Positions 1 through 5,536 of a stretch of DNA of 5,556 nucleotides are shown piece by piece. Below the pieces are notes generated by a model. It did no database searches. It was not told the DNA's origin and saw only the letters and a program-made list of their open reading frames with translations. The translations under genes were made by a program, and so were the position numbers. The DNA is taken from assembly GCA_045538895.1 (NCBI GenBank), contig JAZQEH010000082.1, forward strand, positions 1-5,556, given 5' to 3'. Positions within the stretch are counted from its first letter, which is position 1. Every line of letters begins with the position of its first letter. This DNA comes from UMGS902 sp045538895 (GTDB lineage Bacteria; Bacillota; Clostridia; Oscillospirales; CAG-272).

Positions 1-18
1 CAAGCCCCTGCCCTACCG

Positions 19-48
19 GTTTGTGGTTTCCATTTTACAACCATAAAC
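19..48. repeat. Imperfect inverted repeat downstream of pheA
   Basis: GTTTGTGGTT (19-28) and AACCATAAAC (39-48) can pair over 10 bp around a 10-nt loop. The single imperfect position is a G-U wobble in plus-strand RNA but an A-C mismatch in minus-strand RNA. On the minus strand it begins 6 bases after the pheA stop and is followed by GC-rich sequence rather than a T-run, so it is not a standard terminator for this operon. It may be an RNA-stabilising or processing hairpin, or part of a repeat cut by the left edge. Confidence 0.35.
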
Positions 49-54
49 AATAAT

Positions 55-1191
55 TTATATTTCCGAGTAGCAGCCGAGGAATGTGCCGCCCTTATACTCG
101 GCATCAAATAGATCAAGCGTTTCGAGCAGACCGTCTGCATAGAGGGATGCGTCGAAATCGAGGTAGAACATGTATTCAAAGTCCTTGCCCGGTATGGGAC
201 GGCTTTCAATCTTTGAGAAGTTTACGCCGAGAGCTGCAAACTTTGCAAAAATCGAGAAAAGCGAGCCGGGTGTATGGGGGAGAGTGAACATGATGCTGGT
301 TTTGTTTGCACCGGGGTAAATCTCAAGCTCTTTTGAGATGCAGATAAAGCGTGTGTAGTTGTTGTCGCTGTCTGCAATGTTGTTTGCAAGCTCGCAAAGA
401 CCGTAGAGTGCCGCCGCCGAGGGATTGCAGATTGCAGCAACGTCGCTTCGCTCACTTTCGGCAACCATTTTTGCCGCCACTGCGGTGTTTGCACACTCGG
501 TAACCTTAACGCCGAGCGAGGAGAGGAAGCCCTGACACTGACCGATTGCCTGTGAATGTGAGAAAACCTCTTTAATACCCGAAAGTGCAACGCCATTTTT
601 GGCAACGAGAGTATGCTCAACACGGAGCTTGATGCTCTTTACTATGTAGAATTTATGCTTTTTCATGAGGTCATAAACCTCGGTAACCGAGCCGTGAAGA
701 TTGTTTGAAATAGGGAGAATACCGTAGCGGCAGAATCCCTTTGCAACTGCGTTGAATACGCCCTCAAAGCTACCCATAAACATAATGCTCGGAATGGAGA
801 ACAGCTTTTCAGCCGCAAGCTGTGAGTTTGCACCCTCGGTGCCCTGACATGCAACCGTGCAGGTGGTGGGCAGGTCATGTGCAGTCTTTTCAGCAGCTGA
901 GGCTATCATTGCAGAGAGTCTGCCGCCGCTTGCAATACGCTTGTTCTGATATGAGCGTGAAACCTCAAAAAGCGTATTGTAAAGCACCTTTGTATAGGTT
1001 GCCATACCGCTATCCATGTCCTTGGTAAGACGTGCTATGATTTCTCTTTCACGTGCGGGGAAAAAGATGGGCAGACCGTTTTCCTTTTTATACTCTGCCA
1101 TATCGGCACACAAAGCCATACGCTCCTCGAATGCCGCCTTTATCTTATCGTCAAGCGAGTCTATTTTTTCTCGGATTTCTTTCATATCCAT
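55..1191 (-). CDS. pheA: Bifunctional chorismate mutase / prephenate dehydratase (P-protein) with ACT domain
   Basis: The protein rearranges chorismate to prephenate, then dehydrates and decarboxylates it to phenylpyruvate, the phenylalanine precursor. The N-terminal AroQ-type mutase (about 1-85) keeps the active-site residues R7, R24, K35, R47, E48, S78 and Q82 when matched by eye to E. coli P-protein. The position of the usual Asp before RE is F44. A linker (about 86-110) leads to the dehydratase (about 111-285) with QGTEGANSQLAA (116-127), PISNN (160-164, usually PIENS), SHSQAIGQ (211-218) and the catalytic TRF (280-282). A C-terminal ACT domain follows, with PGSLF (308-312) and ESRP (329-332), matching the GALV and ESRP phenylalanine-binding motifs, so feedback inhibition is expected. 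The ATG at 1191 lies 9 bases from GGAGG; a second ATG two codons on is less well spaced. It is the last gene of the operon in view. Confidence 0.96.
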   Translation of the reverse strand: MDMKEIREKIDSLDDKIKAAFEERMALCADMAEYKKENGLPIFFPAREREIIARLTKDMDSGMATYTKVLYNTLFEVSRSYQNKRIASGGRLSAMIASAAEKTAHDLPTTCTVACQGTEGANSQLAAEKLFSIPSIMFMGSFEGVFNAVAKGFCRYGILPISNNLHGSVTEVYDLMKKHKFYIVKSIKLRVEHTLVAKNGVALSGIKEVFSHSQAIGQCQGFLSSLGVKVTECANTAVAAKMVAESERSDVAAICNPSAAALYGLCELANNIADSDNNYTRFICISKELEIYPGANKTSIMFTLPHTPGSLFSIFAKFAALGVNFSKIESRPIPGKDFEYMFYLDFDASLYADGLLETLDLFDAEYKGGTFLGCYSEI

Positions 1192-1192
1192 T

Positions 1193-2266
1193 TCAGTTTT
1201 CCTCCAGAATATCTAAAATGCAGAGTGCCGCCACCGCTTCAACAACGGGGACTGCTCTTGCGACAATACACGGGTCGTGTCTGCCACCTATTTCAAGGGT
1301 AACGTTCTCGCCCGTTTCAAGGTTAACCGTTTGCTGTGCCTTTGCAATGGAGGGGGTTGGCTTTATCGCAACACGGAAAACTATCGGCATACCGTTAGTG
1401 ATTCCGCCCTGAATACCGCCGGAGTTGTTGGTTTTTGTAACCACCTCGCCGTTTTCAAAAGCAAATGAGTCATTATGCTCACTGCCACGCATTTTTGCAC
1501 ATGCAAAGCCGCTTCCGAATTCAACGCCCTTTACACCCGGAATGCCGAAGAGAGCGGCGGCAAGTTTACTTTCAAGTCCGTCGAAAAGCGGTCCGCCAAG
1601 CCCTGCATAAACTCCGTCTATTGCACATTCGATTATGCCGCCCACGCTGTCACCGTCTGCCTTTGCGGCTAAAATCGCTTCACGCATTCTTTCGCCCGCT
1701 TCATCGGAGATGGTGGGAAAGTCTTTGTCGGCCGTTACGGTAATATTTTCGGGATTTACCATATCAAACGGTGTATCATATACTCCGCCTATCATAAGTG
1801 CATGTGCGCCGATAACCGCATAGCCCTCATCGGCTAAAAACTGCTTTGCCAAGCCGCCGCCTATGCAAATGGGGGCTGTGAGTCTGCCCGAAAATGCACC
1901 TCCGCCGCGGACATCGTTGTTGCCGTCATATTTTCTGTATGCGGCAAAGTCGGCGTGTGAGGGGCGTGGGGTATAGCGCAGTTTTTCATAGTCCTTTGAA
2001 TGTTGGTCTGAATTGCGGATTATCGCAGTAATCGGTGCGCCCGTTGTAACACCGTTTACAATACCGCATAAAAACTCGGGTTTGTCCGCCTCCTTACGGG
2101 GAGTGCTTGTTGCATTACGTCCGGGGGCTCTGCGTTCCATAAAACGCATAAGACCGTCTTCGTCAATCTCCACTCCGGCAGGAAAGCCTGTGAGCGTCAT
2201 ACCGATAGCGGCAGAGTGCGACTCGCCGAATACTTCGATTTTAATTCTGTTGCCCATCTGTGACAC
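1193..2266 (-). CDS. aroC: Chorismate synthase, probable GTG start
   Basis: AroC removes phosphate from EPSP by 1,4-elimination to form chorismate, using reduced FMN that is not consumed. Family signatures are GESHS (14-18, usual form GESHG), RRAPGRN (45-51), TTGAPI (74-79), RPSHAD (101-106, with H104), RGGGAFSGRLTA (120-131), GGIQGGITNG (283-292) and GRHDPC (328-333). I chose the GTG at 2266 (357 residues) because a perfect GGAGG (2275-2279) lies 8 bases upstream, and the resulting N-terminus VSQMGNRIK resembles the MSxxxGxxIK start seen in relatives. The longest frame begins at an ATG at 2299, which would place this GGAGG inside the gene. An ATG at 2257 is possible, but 17 bases from the GGAGG. 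The coding start overlaps the end of aroA by 26 bases. TGA is followed after one base by pheA. Confidence 0.95.
   Translation of the reverse strand: MSQMGNRIKIEVFGESHSAAIGMTLTGFPAGVEIDEDGLMRFMERRAPGRNATSTPRKEADKPEFLCGIVNGVTTGAPITAIIRNSDQHSKDYEKLRYTPRPSHADFAAYRKYDGNNDVRGGGAFSGRLTAPICIGGGLAKQFLADEGYAVIGAHALMIGGVYDTPFDMVNPENITVTADKDFPTISDEAGERMREAILAAKADGDSVGGIIECAIDGVYAGLGGPLFDGLESKLAAALFGIPGVKGVEFGSGFACAKMRGSEHNDSFAFENGEVVTKTNNSGGIQGGITNGMPIVFRVAIKPTPSIAKAQQTVNLETGENVTLEIGGRHDPCIVARAVPVVEAVAALCILDILEEN
1201..1205 (-). promoter_or_regulatory. pheA ribosome binding site within aroC
   Basis: GGAGG on the minus strand is embedded in the last codons of aroC, 9 bases before the pheA ATG at 1191. 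It favours the first of two in-frame ATG codons (1191 rather than 1185). Confidence 0.8.
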
Positions 2267-3500
2267 TGCAGTTTCCTCCGAGTTTTTTAAAGTCTTCAAA
2301 AAATGTGGGGTATGATTTGTTTACACATTCGGCACCTCGGATGATTATGTCACCCGTGGCACGCTGTGATGCAATAGCCGCACACATTGCAATACGGTGG
2401 TCGTTTGCGGCATCTACTATGCCGCCTGTAAAGCTTTCGACACCGTTTATTATAAATCCGTCATCGGTACCGACAATATCGGCACCGAGTGCTTTAAGCA
2501 TTGCAACCGTGGTTGCTATGCGGTCGCTTTCTTTTATCTTAAGGCGTGAACCGCCTGTGATAACGCTTTTGCCTTTTGCAAGTGATAAAACCGTGGCAAG
2601 AGCAGGAAGTGCATCGGGAATATCCTCGCCGAAAACGTCGGTAGCGCTTAACGTTTCGCCCTTGATTCTGCCAAGTATATCCGCTACTGCCTTGTCCTTT
2701 TGCAGTGAATTTTCTCTGAGTCCCGTAACAGTAACGGATGCACCGAGTGCATTTGCACAAAGCCAGAAGCAGGAGTTTGACCAGTCGCCCTCGGCGGTGT
2801 AGTTAGGTGAGAATTTTCTGATTCCACGGTGGGCGTAGGTCTGGTTGCCCTTTACAAAATAGCCGTTTTCACGCTTTTCGATTTTTATGCTGAACTTTGC
2901 AAGCGTGTTAAGCGTCATATCAACGTAGCCCGACGATGCAAGAGGAGTGGTTAAAACAATCTCGCTGTCGCCGTCAAGGAGCGGAAGTGCAAAAAGAAGT
3001 CCGCTTATGTACTGCGAGCTTACGTCGCCACGGATTTTGTAAATTCCACTTCTTAGCTTGCCTTGTGTGTACATCGGCAAAAACGTGTCCGAGCATACAG
3101 TGCCGTTTTCCGCCATGCAGTCGCACAACTCCTTAAAGGGGCGTTTGCGAAGACCGTTTTTTCCTGTGAGCTCAAATTTATCGCAAAGTGCCGCAGCAAC
3201 AGGCAGAATAAGCCTTGCGGTGGTTCCGCACTCGTTTGCGTTAAGATATGCACCGCTTTTCATGCGGCAGGGGTGAAGCACCTCTGCAACGAAAATATCA
3301 TCTATCGGCTTTACGTCAATATCCGCACCCATTGCACGCAGTACGTCAACAGTTGCCATTATGTCATCGGAAAGAGTGGTAAAGCGGACACGTGCATAGC
3401 CTGTGAGGGATGCCGCAATAAGGAGTCTGTGAACGTCCGATTTTGACGAAATCGCACGTATTTCGCCCGAAAGGCGGCACGGTTTGATAAGTATGTCCAT
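2241..3500 (-). CDS. aroA: 3-phosphoshikimate 1-carboxyvinyltransferase (EPSP synthase)
   Basis: AroA transfers the enolpyruvyl group of PEP to shikimate-3-phosphate to give EPSP, the penultimate step to chorismate. The 419-residue protein is of usual length with the two-lobed EPSP synthase pattern. Visible motifs are SSKSDVHR (18-25, substrate Lys and Arg), GTTAR (92-96, PEP loop), RKRP (118-121), SSQYISGLLFALP (161-173), IPDALPALAT (294-303, catalytic Asp D296), RLKIKESDRI (319-328), NDHRIAM (366-372) and a late Lys in NKSYPTFFEDF (K395). The loop at 86-97 departs from the CGESGST form I would expect in related Clostridia, although its Gly and Arg are kept. The ATG at 3500 overlaps the aroB stop by one base and has AGGA five bases upstream. 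Its 3' end overlaps the start of aroC in another frame. Confidence 0.98.
   Translation of the reverse strand: MDILIKPCRLSGEIRAISSKSDVHRLLIAASLTGYARVRFTTLSDDIMATVDVLRAMGADIDVKPIDDIFVAEVLHPCRMKSGAYLNANECGTTARLILPVAAALCDKFELTGKNGLRKRPFKELCDCMAENGTVCSDTFLPMYTQGKLRSGIYKIRGDVSSQYISGLLFALPLLDGDSEIVLTTPLASSGYVDMTLNTLAKFSIKIEKRENGYFVKGNQTYAHRGIRKFSPNYTAEGDWSNSCFWLCANALGASVTVTGLRENSLQKDKAVADILGRIKGETLSATDVFGEDIPDALPALATVLSLAKGKSVITGGSRLKIKESDRIATTVAMLKALGADIVGTDDGFIINGVESFTGGIVDAANDHRIAMCAAIASQRATGDIIIRGAECVNKSYPTFFEDFKKLGGNCSVTDGQQN
2275..2279 (-). promoter_or_regulatory. aroC ribosome binding site within aroA
   Basis: GGAGG on the minus strand lies inside the aroA coding region, 8 bases before the GTG at 2266 and 17 bases before the ATG at 2257. 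The spacing decides for GTG as the aroC start. Confidence 0.75.
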
Positions 3501-4549
3501 TATTTTCCTGCCTCGATAAAGTCTTTTACTTCGGTACGCTTAACCTTTTGAATTACTGTGTTGCCTATGTCAAGCGGAATGATAAGGCTTATCATATCGC
3601 CGCTTGATTTTTTATCCGATAGAGTGAGGGTGGCAAGCAGGTCTGTATCATAGTCGGTTTTTGTGGGAAGTCCCGTTGCGGTGAGGGCGGAGCAGATTCT
3701 TTTTGCCATGCCGCTTTTGGCAAAGCCTTTTTTCTCTGCGGCACGGGAAATGATTGCAAGGCCTGTTGCAACGCCGTGACCGTGAGTAATTTCAAAGTTG
3801 CTTGCCGCTTCAACCGCATGTCCTATCGTGTGACCGAGGTTTAAAAGCATACGGTTGCCACGGTCAAATTCATCGCCCGAAACTATATCGCGCTTGATTT
3901 CAACACAGCGGGCGATAAGCGTTTCCATGTCGTTTTCTTTGTAGTTTTTTACTTTTTCAAAAAGGTCGCTGTCGCAGATAACGCCGTATTTAAGCATTTC
4001 TGCAAGACCGTCCTGAATGTTTATTTCTTTAAGAGTATCAAGGGTATCGGTGTCACAAAACACGGCTAAGGGTTGGTGGAAAGCACCACAGAGATTTTTG
4101 CCGTGTGAGAGGTCAACGGCAGTTTTGCCGCCAACCGATGAGTCAACTGCCGCAAGCAGAGTGGTGGGCACTTGCACGTAGTCGATTCCTCTTGCGTAGA
4201 TTGATGCCGCAAAGCCTGCCATATCGCCCGTGACGCCGCCGCCAAGCGCAATGATAATATCCGAACGTGTGAAAAGCAACGCCGCCATTTGCTCAAGCAG
4301 GCTTTCAACGGTTGAAAGGCGCTTGCGCTCCTCGCCGTTTTCAAAAACAAACACCTCACAGTTAAAGCCCGCACCGACAAGCGAAGACGTGAGTTTTTCT
4401 CCGTAAAGCGGAAAAACAATATCATCCGACACAATCATCGCTCTTTTGGCTTTTGTGAGTGCCGCAATTTTTTTACCCACATCATTTAAAATTCCGCTTC
4501 CGATATGAACTTCATATGGGGTACTTGTGTTAACCTTGATAATCTGCAT
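3500..4549 (-). CDS. aroB: 3-dehydroquinate synthase
   Basis: AroB converts DAHP to 3-dehydroquinate, the second shikimate-pathway step, using NAD+ and a divalent metal (usually zinc or cobalt) in the cytoplasm. The 349-residue protein is of normal family length. It has the NAD-binding GGGVTGD loop (103-109), followed by the long signature starting PTTLLAAVDSSVGGKTAVD (128-146) with K142, and HGKN with K151. The expected metal ligands are E184 in GLAEMLKYG, H240 in NLGHTIGHA and H256 in THGHGV. The last motif reads HGHGV where many AroB proteins have HGEAV; the metal-binding His itself is kept. The ATG at 4549 has an AGGA Shine-Dalgarno core 8 bases upstream that overlaps the tyrA stop codon. 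Its TAA shares one base with the aroA ATG (TAATG), an arrangement typical of translational coupling. Confidence 0.98.
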   Translation of the reverse strand: MQIIKVNTSTPYEVHIGSGILNDVGKKIAALTKAKRAMIVSDDIVFPLYGEKLTSSLVGAGFNCEVFVFENGEERKRLSTVESLLEQMAALLFTRSDIIIALGGGVTGDMAGFAASIYARGIDYVQVPTTLLAAVDSSVGGKTAVDLSHGKNLCGAFHQPLAVFCDTDTLDTLKEINIQDGLAEMLKYGVICDSDLFEKVKNYKENDMETLIARCVEIKRDIVSGDEFDRGNRMLLNLGHTIGHAVEAASNFEITHGHGVATGLAIISRAAEKKGFAKSGMAKRICSALTATGLPTKTDYDTDLLATLTLSDKKSSGDMISLIIPLDIGNTVIQKVKRTEVKDFIEAGK

Positions 4550-4568
4550 AATTTATATCCTATAAATT
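4550..4568 (-). promoter_or_regulatory. AU-stem hairpin enclosing the aroB Shine-Dalgarno core
   Basis: A perfect inverted repeat, AATTTATA-GGA-TATAAATT on the minus strand, begins in the last codons of tyrA and ends directly before the aroB ATG. The aroB Shine-Dalgarno core AGGA (4561-4558) overlaps the tyrA stop TAG (4562-4560) and lies at the loop. The symmetry is seen directly; a role in coupling tyrA and aroB translation is inference. An all-AU 8-bp stem with a 3-nt loop is only marginally stable. Confidence 0.5.
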
Positions 4569-5396
4569 CTCTGATTTTATCTTTCTTTCGTTGCCGTCCG
4601 AAAGCAGTTTGTGCATGCTCTCACGGTCATTTTCGTCAAGAGCTTTTTTGAACAATGAAAGGTTTTCGATAAGCTCGCCGCAAACCTCGGATAGATTTGC
4701 TTTGTTTTCAAAGAAAAGCTCGGTCCACATATCTGCATTCAGCCGTGCAACTCTTGTCATGTCCTTGAATGAGCCTGCCGAAAAGCCCTTATGCTCAGTG
4801 GCATATCTGCCGTGCACATATGCACTTGAAACCACGTGTGCAAGCTGTGAGGTAAAGGCGATAACCTTATCATGATGTGCCGCACTTGAAAGGGTGATAC
4901 GTCCGAAGCCTATGTCCGAAAAAAGCTCGGAGAGGGTTTGCACCGCCGTTTTGTCGGTGCATAGCTCGGGGCAAAGTATCATTGATGCACCGTCAAACAG
5001 CGATGGGAATGAGTGTTCAAATCCGCTGCGCTCGATGCCTGCCATCGGGTGACCGCCCACAAAGCGTACCGCTTTGTGCGGCAACGTATCACGCAGAGCG
5101 TCAAAAACCTCGTTTTTTACGCCGCAGGTATCAACGATAATCGCATTTTTCTTGAACACGTCAAGGTTATCTGCAATGAATTTGATAGTTGCGGTTGGGT
5201 AAAGCGAAACAATTATTATATCGGCATTGGCTATATCATCTTCGGTGCCGATTTTTCCAATGGCGCCGCATCCGAGTGCATCTGTACAAGTTTTTTCGTT
5301 TGTGTCATAGCCAATGACTCTGTGATTTGTACGCAGGCTTATCGCTTTTGCAAGCGAACCGCCGATAAGTCCAAGTCCTGTGATAAAAATGTTCAT
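4560..5396 (-). CDS. tyrA: Prephenate dehydrogenase, catalytic core without ACT domain
   Basis: This cytoplasmic enzyme oxidatively decarboxylates prephenate to 4-hydroxyphenylpyruvate with NAD(P)+, the committed step to tyrosine. The 278-residue protein opens with a Rossmann dinucleotide loop GLGLIGGS (residues 7-14). An Asp (D31) follows the second strand in GYD, which points to NAD rather than NADP (inference). The family motif GGHPMAG lies at 114-120, a His-His-Asp at 174-176, SQLAH at 183-187, and the helical dimer-domain signature SFKDMTRVA at 209-217. The protein ends soon after the helical domain, so the C-terminal ACT domain of longer Gram-positive TyrA proteins is absent. The ATG at 5396 is supported by AAGGAG six bases upstream. 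It is the first gene of the operon in this window, 10 bp before aroB. An arogenate-preferring enzyme cannot be excluded from sequence alone. Confidence 0.96.
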   Translation of the reverse strand: MNIFITGLGLIGGSLAKAISLRTNHRVIGYDTNEKTCTDALGCGAIGKIGTEDDIANADIIIVSLYPTATIKFIADNLDVFKKNAIIVDTCGVKNEVFDALRDTLPHKAVRFVGGHPMAGIERSGFEHSFPSLFDGASMILCPELCTDKTAVQTLSELFSDIGFGRITLSSAAHHDKVIAFTSQLAHVVSSAYVHGRYATEHKGFSAGSFKDMTRVARLNADMWTELFFENKANLSEVCGELIENLSLFKKALDENDRESMHKLLSDGNERKIKSENL

Positions 5397-5402
5397 GCGG
5401 TT

Positions 5403-5408
5403 CTCCTT
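5403..5408 (-). promoter_or_regulatory. tyrA ribosome binding site
   Basis: AAGGAG on the minus strand lies six bases before the tyrA ATG. It is the strongest and best-spaced Shine-Dalgarno site in the window and fixes the start of the first gene. Confidence 0.88.
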
Positions 5409-5419
5409 GAAACGGTAAA

Positions 5420-5435
5420 TTAATGTTTACATTAA
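5420..5435. promoter_or_regulatory. 16-bp palindrome upstream of tyrA, operator candidate
   Basis: TTAATGT-TT-ACATTAA is a perfect inverted repeat with 7-bp arms around a 2-bp centre. It sits 23 bp upstream of the tyrA start codon and 4 bp from the edge of the hairpin repeat. The size and symmetry fit a dimeric helix-turn-helix regulator site, and the position fits control of the operon. I cannot name the regulator, and I see no convincing -35/-10 pair around it, so the operator role is inference. The arms are AT-rich, which raises the chance of coincidence somewhat. Confidence 0.45.
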
Positions 5436-5439
5436 CAAG

Positions 5440-5459
5440 CCTTCCTCAGACGAGGAAGG
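5440..5459. repeat. Terminal hairpin of repeat arm A
   Basis: CCTTCCTC and GAGGAAGG form a perfect 8-bp stem around the loop AGAC on the plus strand. No T-run follows on either strand, so it does not look like an intrinsic terminator. It is the near-identical, inverted partner of the hairpin at 5537-5556. Confidence 0.85.
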
Positions 5460-5462
5460 TGG

Positions 5463-5474
5463 CGCCGCAAGGCG
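5463..5474. repeat. Inner hairpin of repeat arm A
   Basis: CGCC-GCAA-GGCG forms a 4-bp stem closed by a GNRA-type tetraloop when read on the plus strand. An outer G-C pair (5461/5476) beyond one G-A mismatch may extend it. It occupies the same place in arm A as the hairpin at 5519-5535 in arm B. Confidence 0.6.
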
Positions 5475-5518
5475 ACGGAAGGAGGGACCATTCTAATTGT
5501 TACTTTTTCCCTCCCTCA

Positions 5519-5535
5519 GTCAGCGTTCCGCTGAC
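5519..5535. repeat. Inner hairpin of repeat arm B
   Basis: On the plus strand GTCAGCG and CGCTGAC form a perfect 7-bp stem around the 3-nt loop TTC (GAA on the minus strand). Its stem sequence differs from the matching hairpin in arm A although its position in the arm is the same. Confidence 0.8.
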
Positions 5536-5536
5536 A

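Larger units (their letters stand above)
55..5396 (-). other. Aromatic amino acid operon tyrA-aroB-aroA-aroC-pheA
   Basis: Five same-strand genes are joined by junctions of 10 bp (tyrA/aroB), a 1-base overlap (aroB/aroA), a 26-base overlap (aroA/aroC, using the GTG start) and 1 bp (aroC/pheA). No internal promoter or terminator has room between genes, so a single transcript is the simple reading. The products span dehydroquinate formation, the last two steps to chorismate, and both prephenate branches. Genes for DAHP synthase, dehydroquinase, shikimate dehydrogenase and shikimate kinase are missing from this stretch. The operon may extend upstream of the repeat at the right edge or downstream past the left edge. 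Confidence 0.9.

Noticed and set aside
222..623. A 133-codon minus-strand open frame inside pheA.
   Set aside because: It is an alternative frame of pheA with Ser/Arg/Leu-rich low-quality composition and no family signature.
2267..2299. Extended N-terminus of AroC from the ATG at 2299.
   Set aside because: It would put the GGAGG site inside the gene, has no good ribosome binding site of its own in view, and adds residues not expected in the family.
5013..5423. A 136-codon plus-strand open frame opposite the tyrA start.
   Set aside because: It is antisense to a confidently identified gene, has no recognisable domain, and its composition looks like a shadow of the real frame.
5420..5439. TTGTTAA half-site on the minus strand resembles a Rex redox-repressor site.
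   Set aside because: The second half does not match TTAACAA at the required spacing; the actual symmetry is a different palindrome.
5440..5459. Terminal repeat hairpin as an intrinsic terminator.
   Set aside because: The stem is strong, but no U-tract follows on either strand.
5456..5470. Plus-strand AAGGTGGCGCCGC resembles the T-box antiterminator motif (GGTGGNACCGCG).
   Set aside because: The match is partial, it is part of the repeat arm, no specifier stem or terminator follows, and it points away from the operon.
5397..5507. Search for a sigma-A promoter before tyrA, including TAGAAT at 5490-5495 on the minus strand.
   Set aside because: No -35 element occurs at 16-18 bp from any -10-like hexamer; the nearest CTGACT is 22 bp away. 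The promoter may lie outside the window.
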